Below, piece by piece: positions 1 to 5,023 of a stretch of DNA of 6,740 nucleotides. The DNA is from Desulfurococcaceae archaeon (lineage in GTDB: Archaea > Thermoproteota > Thermoprotei_A > Sulfolobales > Desulfurococcaceae). The position numbers were made by a program, and so were the translations under genes. The notes beneath the pieces were generated by a model that ran no database searches, was not told where the DNA came from, and worked only from the letters and a program-made list of their open reading frames with translations. Every line of letters begins with the position of its first letter. Positions within the stretch are counted from its first letter, which is position 1. Location: positions 1 through 6,740 of the forward strand of contig JAJHRJ010000023.1 in NCBI GenBank assembly GCA_020832865.1, given 5' to 3'.

Positions 1-141
1 AAGGACTACTATGATAATGCTAGCGGGAGTCAGTGATAGTAGTATAAATGTGCAAGTAGACCTGGCAACTATTACTAGGCATAATGAGAGCCGTTCACCC
101 GAGAGTGGCTGTTTATGGTGTTTTAGGGTTTTTAGTGCCAC
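1..141 (-). CDS. 5' part of an unrecognised, probably membrane or secreted protein; runs off the left edge
   Basis: Only the first 47 codons are inside the window. The frame is open from position 1 back to an ATG at 255, but I prefer the GTG at 141-139 because a GAGGAG ribosome binding site (154-149) lies 7 bases before it. The peptide begins MALKTLKHHK, is basic for about 17 residues, and then becomes hydrophobic (around CLVIVA and TFILLSLTPASIIIVVL). This fits one or two membrane segments or a signal anchor. Leu CTA and Ile ATA codons match the neighbouring genes. The frame upstream of 141 instead uses CGN Arg codons that are rare elsewhere here, which argues against the longer 85-codon version. 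A minus-strand TATA box at 241-248 would give a start of transcription near 219 and a leader of about 78 bases. No family is recognisable, and the frame could still be a chance opening. Confidence 0.4.
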   Translation of the reverse strand, partial: MALKTLKHHKQPLSGERLSLCLVIVARSTCTFILLSLTPASIIIVVL

Positions 142-219
142 CCTTGGGCTCCTCACGGCACGGTGCCGAGCCGCGCACCGCGGTTCAGCCACGGCTCTTG
201 GGACTCGGCACTCACCACT
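135..219 (-). ncRNA. GC-rich hairpin-forming leader or small RNA
   Basis: Positions 135-211 are about 73% G+C by hand count, in a window otherwise in the low 40s. In AT-rich hyperthermophiles such islands usually mark structured RNA. On the minus strand, GTGCCGAG (211-204) pairs perfectly with CTCGGCAC (170-163). Inside it, CCGCG (183-179) pairs with CGCGG (175-171) around a three-base loop. A second hairpin pairs GTGCC (161-157) with GGCAC (139-135) and encloses the GAGGAG site. An alternative stem joins GAGCCG (197-192) to CGGCTC (173-168). A TATA box at 241-248 predicts transcription starting near 219. It could be a cis-acting leader of the left-edge gene or an independent small RNA. I found no tRNA, RNase P, SRP or H/ACA hallmarks (no ACA next to a stem). 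The strand is inferred from the TATA box. Confidence 0.35.
149..154 (-). promoter_or_regulatory. Ribosome binding site of the left-edge gene
   Basis: GAGGAG on the minus strand is complementary to the archaeal 16S 3' end and ends 7 bases before the GTG at 141. It decides the preferred start. It also lies inside the loop of the hairpin formed by GTGCC (161-157) and GGCAC (139-135), so it could be partly masked. Confidence 0.4.
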
Positions 220-240
220 AGTTACTAGTTGCCCAGCTGG
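217..240. repeat. Operator-like palindromes at a predicted transcription start
   Basis: Positions 217-230 are a tandem repeat of ACTAGTT. The two ACTAGT palindromes, one base apart, form a 13-base dyad with a single central mismatch. Positions 233-240 are the perfect palindrome CCAGCTGG, directly beside the TATA box at 241-248. The arrangement lies between the TATA box and the predicted start near 219, where an archaeal repressor would be expected to bind. Binding is inference only. Confidence 0.3.
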
Positions 241-248
241 TTTATAAG
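241..248 (-). promoter_or_regulatory. TATA box for the left-edge transcript
   Basis: The minus strand reads CTTATAAA, a near-consensus archaeal TATA element. With the usual 25-27 base distance, transcription would start near 219, just before the GC-rich hairpins. It comes right after the T-rich probable terminator of the preceding gene, so a new transcription unit plausibly starts here. Confidence 0.45.
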
Positions 249-260
249 CCCCCATCACAG

Positions 261-276
261 CCCAAAAGCCAAAAAC
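261..276 (-). terminator. T-rich terminator after the small membrane protein gene
   Basis: Starting 5 bases after the stop codon at 281-283, the minus strand reads GTTTTTGGCTTTTGGG. Runs of T on the RNA-like strand just past a stop codon are the usual intrinsic termination signal in archaea. No strong hairpin is needed or seen. Confidence 0.4.
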
Positions 277-280
277 AACC

Positions 281-676
281 CTAACCCACCCTAATAACGG
301 AAACAGCCCACTCATAATTATAGTAGTTCTCAATTAACTCAGTCTGTACTCCGATCCTAAAGTATATATAAGCTATTGCATGAAGACCGTAAGAGATGTA
401 AATGAGAATAGTACACGAGTAGAGCACAGTTAAATATAAAAGTATAGTGCTCATGGTTAGAGCAAGAGTGCCCATTAGAATTGACCTCTTAGAGAAACCG
501 TAGTAAGAGTATCTCTCAGCGCTTCTAGATGAAAATAGTAAAACTAGTGTCCATAGAGCATTTAGTGAGGCGGCATTGTGCAGGTTGAATCCAGCGATCT
601 TAACAGCTACCACGTTAATTAGTATATCGAGCGCGTTAATTATAGCTAGCGGCACGCTGGCAATATAATACCACAT
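281..676 (-). CDS. Small four-helix integral membrane protein of unknown function
   Basis: The preferred start is the ATG at 676-674, giving 131 residues. A GGTGA site (685-681) lies 4 bases before it. A GTG at 700 would add 8 residues (MDSHYGDI) but has no binding site, and a likely TATA box at 722-729 would start transcription at about that point. Four hydrophobic stretches are visible, starting near WYYIASVPLAII, AASLNALWTLVLL, ILMGTLALTMSTILLYLTVLY and TILIYISYGLHAIAYIYF. Between the second and third is a polar loop, SSRSAERYSYYGFSKRS. The segment from helix 2 through this loop into helix 3 faintly recalls cation diffusion facilitator transporters, but their metal-binding Asp/His residues are absent and the protein is less than half their usual length. 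It lies downstream of nurA across a 125-base gap and probably has its own promoter. Function is unknown. Confidence 0.7.
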   Translation of the reverse strand: MWYYIASVPLAIINALDILINVVAVKIAGFNLHNAASLNALWTLVLLFSSRSAERYSYYGFSKRSILMGTLALTMSTILLYLTVLYSCTILIYISYGLHAIAYIYFRIGVQTELIENYYNYEWAVSVIRVG

Positions 677-680
677 TATG

Positions 681-685
681 TCACC
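681..685 (-). promoter_or_regulatory. GGTGA ribosome binding site that sets the membrane protein start
   Basis: GGTGA on the minus strand matches the archaeal anti-Shine-Dalgarno and sits 4 bases before the ATG at 676. It lies inside the longer frame that begins at GTG 700, and so favours the shorter product. Confidence 0.5.
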
Positions 686-721
686 GTAATGTGAATCCAC
701 AGATTATTGCAGTAACAACTC

Positions 722-729
722 GTTTTAAG
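722..729 (-). promoter_or_regulatory. Possible TATA box of the small membrane protein gene
   Basis: The minus strand reads CTTAAAAC here, which would start transcription close to 699 and give a leader of about 23 bases containing the GGTGA site. An alternative TATA-like stretch, CATATAAG, lies further upstream (755-762, minus). Confidence 0.3.
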
Positions 730-801
730 GCAAGTCTCTAAACTGTGCTTATTGCTTATATGTATTAGATTAGTGGAGAATACATTAAAGTGTGAAGGAA
801 A

Positions 802-1947
802 CTAGCCTAGAATAGACCTCAGTTTCTCCGGGTTCATTAGTGAGAGTAGAGGTATAATATCCCTAGCCTCACCTCCAATATTCTTAGCTATCTCCGCGAG
901 AAGCTTCTGGTAGGCTGTCTGTTTTAACTCTCTTGTAATAGCTGATAAGGCGTCAGCGTAGTCTACTGGTGCTGGTATCCCTGTGCCAGTGCTCACGTGG
1001 ATTAGACTCGAGATCAGTGGTTCCTCGGGTAGTGTACTACTAGTTAAGTATTCTATTTTAGTTGCTGTTGGATACAGTGTTCTAGGTGCTCTATAAAAAG
1101 CCAATTTAACAGCGTAGCCAACTGGTATATTCTCAATTAGCGACTCATACCACTTAAGCCTCGTTTCAAGCCAATCTCTCTTAACACCAGGCTTACTCTC
1201 CAGCTTTCTCAGTTCACTGTATATATCTGAGTGTACGCCTGCAATTAAGTACTCTCCCGGTCTCAGCACTAGGCTCATAACGGCCTTGTCACTTAGTTTT
1301 AAGTCGTGAAAACCAAGAATATTAACTAGGTCTCTAGCGTAGCTCCTCTTCAAAACCCCCACTACAGCGGTATCTGTCTTATCTGCTAACTCTAGCACTC
1401 TACTCGTGTACTCTACGACTCTTCTAAACACGTCTTTGCTAGATCTCTGCTTAGATGGGAAACCTCGCGGAATAATCTCTCCATCAAGTAATAGGACGTC
1501 GAAGTCTACTTCACCATTCTTTTTCCCCTCTAAGAGGCTTAGAGCCGCAATTCTCTCATAGTATCTCGCAATACTACTCGTTAAGTCGTCATTAAACCAA
1601 AGCTCCGTATACGCCTTAGCGTCAACACTACTCTTAGTGCACTTTGAACCATAAAGGACATTTACAACGACTACTATTCCAAGGTAGCCGCCAACTAGCT
1701 CTATAGCGGGCGCGGTGAAGCCTGAGTCCACAGCGGCGAAGCAGAGGTTTTCTGGCTCTCTAGCTACGCCAATAACGAATTGATCTCTTCTAGCCTCCAG
1801 GGCTCTCCTAATCTCAGCTATAAGAGATTTAACCCTGTTAATCTCTTTAACAAGCTTACTAGTAGTCCGCATAATAGCCTTCTCCACAACTTCAGGTGCT
1901 ACGCCTACAGGAACCTCGCTAATGGGCTCTTCTAGAGGGCTCAGCAA
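802..1947 (-). CDS. nurA: NurA 5'-3' nuclease, DNA end-resection partner of HerA
   Basis: This 381-residue NurA-family nuclease digests DNA ends together with the HerA translocase, and in archaea it works with Mre11-Rad50 to make 3' tails for recombination. NurA hallmarks are present: FAAVDSGF with the metal-binding Asp at 74, LLLDGEI with Asp155 and Glu157, VVGVLKRS around 196-202, and PVDYADALSAIT near the C-terminus (327-338). The N-terminal 60 residues look helical and charged. The start is the TTG at 1947-1945, supported by GGTGA at 1958-1954 with a 6-base spacer. That site lies within the herA coding end, so the two genes overlap by 29 bases and are probably translationally coupled. The stop is TAG at 804-802. 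At 381 residues it is slightly longer than many archaeal NurA proteins. Assignment rests on motifs plus direct linkage to herA. Confidence 0.92.
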   Translation of the reverse strand: MLSPLEEPISEVPVGVAPEVVEKAIMRTTSKLVKEINRVKSLIAEIRRALEARRDQFVIGVAREPENLCFAAVDSGFTAPAIELVGGYLGIVVVVNVLYGSKCTKSSVDAKAYTELWFNDDLTSSIARYYERIAALSLLEGKKNGEVDFDVLLLDGEIIPRGFPSKQRSSKDVFRRVVEYTSRVLELADKTDTAVVGVLKRSYARDLVNILGFHDLKLSDKAVMSLVLRPGEYLIAGVHSDIYSELRKLESKPGVKRDWLETRLKWYESLIENIPVGYAVKLAFYRAPRTLYPTATKIEYLTSSTLPEEPLISSLIHVSTGTGIPAPVDYADALSAITRELKQTAYQKLLAEIAKNIGGEARDIIPLLSLMNPEKLRSILG

Positions 1948-3415
1948 CCTCTCTCACCCTGATGAGCATTGGGTACTTAAGCGGGTTACCTAGTCCAGCG
2001 AAGAAGAATTCGCGTGTCTCTAGTAGTGAGAGAGACTCTGGTCTCACACCTGCTAAGTCGACGAAGTTTCTGAGCTGATCAAAGTCATAGGGTGTCTGAA
2101 GCCTACTAAAAAACACAGTGTTTACATTGTTTCGGACATCTGGCGTAAAGTCTAATACTCTCTGACTAGCGAGCACGACTCCTAGATTCCATTTTCTCCC
2201 TTCACGAAGAGTCTTCTCTATAAGCGCGTTTGAAGGCCAACAACCTTGTTGACAAGCATAATTATGTGCCTCATCAATTACAACTAGAGTGTTCACGGGT
2301 TCAAGCTTCTCAGTAATAATCTCCCAGAGCCTCTCAAGAAATCTCTTTACAACAACTCTCCTAGTTTCTGTTTCAATAGAGCTTAAATCTACAACTAGTA
2401 TTCTCTCTCTGTGAGCTCTCTCAACTAGCTCATCCACAGTCTTAGACATGTTATTTAACCTCTTCACGTACTGCTCAGCGAATAGTGATATGTAGAGTGA
2501 TAGCTTCTGTGAAGTGGTGCTTCTAGCACCAAGCTCTGTAGCTGTCTCAGCAACTTCTTTAATAAGCTCACTAGTACTCCACATTTTTCTACTAGATAAG
2601 TTTAGTGTTAACTGCTCAAGATGCCTTCTCGTTAAGGCGAGCCGAGATCTTTTTAACTGATTACACAACTGCTGGTCTGTCCTGCACACAATATATCTCA
2701 CTAGCGCGATCGGCACGTACTCCTCAACAGCTCTCTCGGCGAGACCGAGAGTAGATCTCAACCCCTCTGCAATAGTATCTACGTTGAGGACGATCTCATC
2801 GGCTTTAACAGCACAACTTGTCCAGTAAGGCGTGTAGTCCATACCTGTGTGGTCAAATATAATAGTACTCCAATTAGTCTTCTCTAACACCTCGTCTATT
2901 AGTGCTTTCACGAGCCTAGACTTACCAGTACCAGTGGTTCCGACGATGGCAATATGGTATTTTAACGCGTCAGACTTCATGGGTATTTCTAGTCCACTAT
3001 ACTTGTGAATACCGATCACTAAGCCGCTCCCAAGATCTAATCTAATATCACTAGGAGACTCAACTAAGTACACCTTAGATCTAGGCGTTGGAGGAGTAGT
3101 AGGCGGCTCAACTTTACCACCAATGATCTCACCTATGATCCTCACATAGCTGATCTCGTAGGGGATGTCAAGGCCCTCCTCTGCTATTTCTGGTTTCTCA
3201 ATAATGGCTGATCTCTGGCTTGTGGTTAATAGGGGGTCTAGCTTAGTCACTAGTCTAAGCACTCCCAGGTATTTCCTTTTAAATTTAGTGTCCTCGACTA
3301 TTACGAGGGCTTCCTCCTTCACGAAGACTTCTGAGTCCTTAAATACTAGTATTGGGGCCTCAAAAGACCTAGCATTAGAAGCCACAACGCCTACTTCTCT
3401 CAAATAGTTCACCAC
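1919..3415 (-). CDS. herA: HerA hexameric DNA translocase (FtsK/VirD4-like ATPase)
   Basis: This 498-residue HerA ATPase forms a hexameric ring that pumps double-stranded DNA into the NurA nuclease during end resection. The N-terminal ~100 residues fit the HAS barrel, with FKRKYLGVLRLV near 45-56 and VRIIGEIIGG at 91-100. Walker A is GTTGTGKS (159-166). Walker B is TLVVIDEAH (376-384, Asp381 and Glu382). LASQRV (415-420) and FFSRLQ (435-440) fit the downstream sensor and arginine positions of the family. An insert of about 180 residues separates the Walker motifs. The segment after Walker A reads FDHTGMDY (187-194), where HerA proteins usually have something close to DxHGEY. The start is one of two adjacent GTG codons (3415 or 3412), with no clear ribosome binding site, so the message may have a very short leader. 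nurA follows with a 29-base overlap. No mre11 or rad50 lies in the window. Confidence 0.93.
   Translation of the reverse strand: MVNYLREVGVVASNARSFEAPILVFKDSEVFVKEEALVIVEDTKFKRKYLGVLRLVTKLDPLLTTSQRSAIIEKPEIAEEGLDIPYEISYVRIIGEIIGGKVEPPTTPPTPRSKVYLVESPSDIRLDLGSGLVIGIHKYSGLEIPMKSDALKYHIAIVGTTGTGKSRLVKALIDEVLEKTNWSTIIFDHTGMDYTPYWTSCAVKADEIVLNVDTIAEGLRSTLGLAERAVEEYVPIALVRYIVCRTDQQLCNQLKRSRLALTRRHLEQLTLNLSSRKMWSTSELIKEVAETATELGARSTTSQKLSLYISLFAEQYVKRLNNMSKTVDELVERAHRERILVVDLSSIETETRRVVVKRFLERLWEIITEKLEPVNTLVVIDEAHNYACQQGCWPSNALIEKTLREGRKWNLGVVLASQRVLDFTPDVRNNVNTVFFSRLQTPYDFDQLRNFVDLAGVRPESLSLLETREFFFAGLGNPLKYPMLIRVREVAEPSRRAH
1954..1958 (-). promoter_or_regulatory. Ribosome binding site of nurA inside herA
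   Basis: GGTGA on the minus strand, 6 bases before the TTG start of nurA, lies within the last codons of herA. It selects the TTG start and supports coupled translation of the pair. Confidence 0.6.
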
Positions 3416-3429
3416 ATTAATACTCTTAC

Positions 3430-3436
3430 TTTTAAA
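3430..3436 (+). promoter_or_regulatory. Possible TATA box of the triphosphatase gene
   Basis: TTTTAAA on the plus strand would start transcription near 3459 and give a leader of about 29 bases carrying the AGGAGG site. TTTAAA is palindromic, so the orientation is not certain. Confidence 0.35.
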
Positions 3437-3444
3437 CTGAAAAT

Positions 3445-3452
3445 ACTTTAAT
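3445..3452 (-). promoter_or_regulatory. Possible TATA box of the herA-nurA operon
   Basis: The minus strand reads TTAAAGTA, which would start transcription near 3421, about 6 bases before the first GTG of herA. This agrees with the lack of a ribosome binding site there. Confidence 0.3.
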
Positions 3453-3472
3453 CGTGAAATGACTGGGCTAAT

Positions 3473-3478
3473 AGGAGG
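3473..3478 (+). promoter_or_regulatory. Ribosome binding site of the triphosphatase gene
   Basis: AGGAGG lies 9 bases before the GTG at 3488 and favours that start over the ATG at 3509, which has only a weak GGGG upstream. Confidence 0.55.
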
Positions 3479-3487
3479 ATACTATTA

Positions 3488-4057
3488 GTGTATAGGGGTA
3501 TATTGTGCATGAGTGCTAAGAGTAGCATAGTGCTCTGTATAGGTTCTCAGAACCCAGTTAAAATCCGCGGGGTAGTTGAAGCGTTCTCTAAGTTCTATGC
3601 TATAAGCTCAGTTAAGTCGTTGAGAGTTGAGACTGGAATTCCACCTCAGCCCATTGGGCTAAACCAGATAATAGAGGGGGCTAAGAGGAGAGCTGAGTTA
3701 ACTATGAGTACTGAGTGCGATTTCGCCGTTGGAGTAGAAGCTGGTTTTTACCTCGTTAATAACGAGCCTTATGATGTAGAAGTAGCGTGTGTTGTCTCTA
3801 AGACAGGTGAGTTTAGTCTGGGTTTCTCCCCCTCATTTCCTATACCACTTAAAATTTACAGCGCTATTTTAAGCGGAGTTTACAGAGAGCTCGAAGAAGC
3901 TGTTGAGAAACTGTTTAATGTCGAGAAAATTGGTGATAAAGAGGGCTTTATCGGCCTCTTAACTAGGAGAGTTTGTGAACGCTGGTTATTAAGCTACTAC
4001 GCTACTCTTATGGCACTAGTAAAATTCATTAACAAGGATCTCTATAGCCGCGCATAG
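3488..4057 (+). CDS. yjjX: Inosine/xanthosine triphosphatase, DUF84/YjjX family
   Basis: The family hydrolyses non-canonical purine nucleotides (ITP, XTP) so that they are not built into nucleic acids; it is cytosolic. Family motifs run in order: IVLCIGSQNPVKIRGV (14-29), the substrate loop GIPPQPIG (50-57), EGAKRRAE (63-70), FAVGVEAGF (79-87), SPSFPIP (114-120), and GFIGLLTRRVCERW (153-166) followed by a helix ending NKDLY. At 189 residues it is slightly longer than the usual 170-180, owing to an N-terminal extension. Starting at the ATG at 3509 would remove 7 of these residues, but AGGAGG upstream supports the GTG at 3488. The glycine that usually follows LT in the last motif is replaced here (LTRRV). 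It is divergent from herA and its last 29 bases overlap the end of the convergent methyltransferase gene. Exact substrate preference cannot be read from sequence. Confidence 0.87.
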   Translation: MYRGILCMSAKSSIVLCIGSQNPVKIRGVVEAFSKFYAISSVKSLRVETGIPPQPIGLNQIIEGAKRRAELTMSTECDFAVGVEAGFYLVNNEPYDVEVACVVSKTGEFSLGFSPSFPIPLKIYSAILSGVYRELEEAVEKLFNVEKIGDKEGFIGLLTRRVCERWLLSYYATLMALVKFINKDLYSRA

Positions 4058-4862
4058 AACTAAGTGTTCTCTTAGCATATAGTATCACCTGGTATGGCAT
4101 TTCGCTAGATGTGTAAACTACAATGTCTCTAAAACCATGATTTATAAGGAGCTCTTCAACCTCGCTTGTTTCTACTAGGTCTCTGTGAACCTCTACAACT
4201 AGTACTCTAACTCTATTTAACTCGTCACTGGCTTCTCTCAGTAAATCTAGCTCTAAGCCCTCTACATCTAATTTTACAATGTCTACGTATCTCAGGTGTC
4301 TTAGTACACTACTAAGTCTAGTGCACTTAACTTGCACTCTCCTATTAATTTTAGTGAATAATTCTACATGCTCTGCTAGCAGAGAAGAGACAGCTGGGTT
4401 TTCTCCTACATAGAGCTCAACTACTCCCCCTTCTACGCAGACTGCTCGCGGATATACACGTACTCTAGCACCACTAGTAGTTGATATCTCAGCGTTTCTC
4501 GCTAGGTAACTTAGTACTAGCGGGTTTGGCTCAAACACATATACTACTCCACTCTCACCGGTGAGTCGAGAAGTAGCTGAGGAGTAGAAGCCGAGAAATC
4601 CCCCAATATCTAAAACACTATATCCTGGAGCTGGTATTGCGTAGTCTACTTGAAAGTAGTCACAGTTTACAAAGACGTGTTCAATGTTTAATAGAGCAGA
4701 TTCAAAGTACTTTACTGGTATTAATATAGGTATTCTCCAGCCTGAGAAATCAACCTTTAACTTTAAGTGTGGTAATTTAATGACGCGTGGAATAGTTAAG
4801 ATATGCTTAAGGAGATGTGTTTTCCACGGTTTAAGAGTACAGAGTGATATCAGCGACGCCAC
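4029..4862 (-). CDS. FkbM-family SAM-dependent methyltransferase
   Basis: This 277-residue class I methyltransferase belongs to the FkbM family, whose members O-methylate sugars or other small or surface-linked substrates. The SAM site is clear: VLDIGGFLGFYS (83-94), then VFEPNP (109-114), and VKLDVEG (196-202). VLVVEVH (220-226) is the following strand. The first ~70 residues, with no motif, precede the methyltransferase fold. The substrate cannot be inferred, and no glycosylation genes are next to it. The start is the GTG at 4862, the only in-frame start after the last upstream stop; a purine run (AAGAAGAGG) abuts it without a normal spacer. A box C/D sRNA on the same strand overlaps its first codons, so the two probably share a transcript or the sRNA is cut from the leader. 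The C-terminal tail (RTLSSMRGYRDPC) falls in the 29-base overlap with the triphosphatase gene. Confidence 0.88.
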   Translation of the reverse strand: MASLISLCTLKPWKTHLLKHILTIPRVIKLPHLKLKVDFSGWRIPILIPVKYFESALLNIEHVFVNCDYFQVDYAIPAPGYSVLDIGGFLGFYSSATSRLTGESGVVYVFEPNPLVLSYLARNAEISTTSGARVRVYPRAVCVEGGVVELYVGENPAVSSLLAEHVELFTKINRRVQVKCTRLSSVLRHLRYVDIVKLDVEGLELDLLREASDELNRVRVLVVEVHRDLVETSEVEELLINHGFRDIVVYTSSEMPYQVILYAKRTLSSMRGYRDPC

Positions 4863-4907
4863 CTCTTCTTCATGAAATCGCTCAGTTTACCCGGCTCATC
4901 ACGCCAA
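4845..4907 (-). ncRNA. Box C/D sRNA, predicted 2'-O-methylation guide
   Basis: On the minus strand every element of an archaeal box C/D sRNA is present with proper spacing. Box C is GTGATGA (4902-4896), a perfect RUGAUGA. A 10-base D' guide (4895-4886, GCCGGGTAAA) leads to D' box CTGA (4885-4882). An 8-base spacer precedes C' box ATGAAGA (4873-4867, one mismatch). A 13-base guide (4866-4854) leads to D box CTGA (4853-4850). C to D is 53 bases, the standard archaeal size. A TATA box at 4935-4929 predicts a transcript start at about 4906. By the five-base rule the D' guide would methylate the C in UUUACCCGGC (fifth base) and the D guide the G in CGACGCCACC (fifth base). I cannot place these targets in rRNA or tRNA from memory. 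A flanking terminal stem is not evident. The D box lies inside the first codons of the methyltransferase gene. Confidence 0.7.
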
Positions 4908-4928
4908 TAGACAAGTACATATTCTCCT

Positions 4929-4935
4929 CTTATAA
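4929..4935 (-). promoter_or_regulatory. TATA box of the box C/D sRNA and methyltransferase transcript
   Basis: The minus strand reads TTATAAG within GAGTTATAAGAGG. The usual 26-base distance puts the transcription start at about 4906, only 4 bases before box C, which is where an archaeal C/D sRNA is expected to begin. Confidence 0.5.
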
Positions 4936-4980
4936 CTCTTAAAGCGCGTATTTAACAGCCTCTTCGCTAAGTGTGCTAGA

Positions 4981-4988
4981 AATAAAAT
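4981..4988 (+). promoter_or_regulatory. Possible TATA box of the RNA-ligase-like gene
   Basis: AATAAAAT would start transcription near 5010, leaving a leader of about 14 bases that carries the GGTG site. TATTTAAC at 4949-4956 is an alternative, giving a leader of about 46 bases. Confidence 0.3.
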
Positions 4989-5011
4989 GCTTATTCATCT
5001 AAAAGTCTCAT

Positions 5012-5015
5012 GGTG
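5012..5015 (+). promoter_or_regulatory. Ribosome binding site of the RNA-ligase-like gene
   Basis: GGTG lies 8 bases before the TTG at 5024. The only stop-free in-frame codons before that TTG are GGT GGC GAC ATA and a few others without a start codon, so the unusual TTG start is the best choice. Confidence 0.45.
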
Positions 5016-5023
5016 GCGACATA

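Noticed and set aside
181..196. CGGTTCAGCC, resembling a tRNA T-arm
   Set aside because: No acceptor, anticodon or D-arm can be built around it, and the enclosing 8-base-pair stem spans only 49 bases.
84..221. Second plus-strand open frame (MRAVHPRVAVYG...) across the GC-rich region
   Set aside because: It exists because few stop codons occur in GC-rich DNA; there is no ribosome binding site and its codon use is unlike the real genes.
11..247. Plus-strand open frame of 78 codons at the left edge, with AAGGA just before its ATG
   Set aside because: Its second half is a low-complexity Arg/Ala/Gly translation of the GC-rich hairpin region and shows no domain. The minus strand has a better TATA box, ribosome binding site and hydrophobic profile.
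1951..1957. CTGATGA, resembling box C, near the end of herA (plus strand)
   Set aside because: The first base is not a purine and no CTGA follows at guide distance; it is antisense coding sequence.
2271..2277. TTGATGA on the minus strand in herA, resembling box C
   Set aside because: It is the codons for Ile-Asp-Glu of Walker B, with no D' or D box at the right distance.
3165..3407. Plus-strand open frame of 80 codons antisense to herA
   Set aside because: It lies wholly inside the HAS-barrel coding region of herA, is Ser/Thr-rich with no motif, and is a shadow frame.
4684..4875. Plus-strand open frame antisense to the start of the methyltransferase gene
   Set aside because: It overlaps a well-supported gene and the sRNA, has no ribosome binding site and no recognisable protein character.
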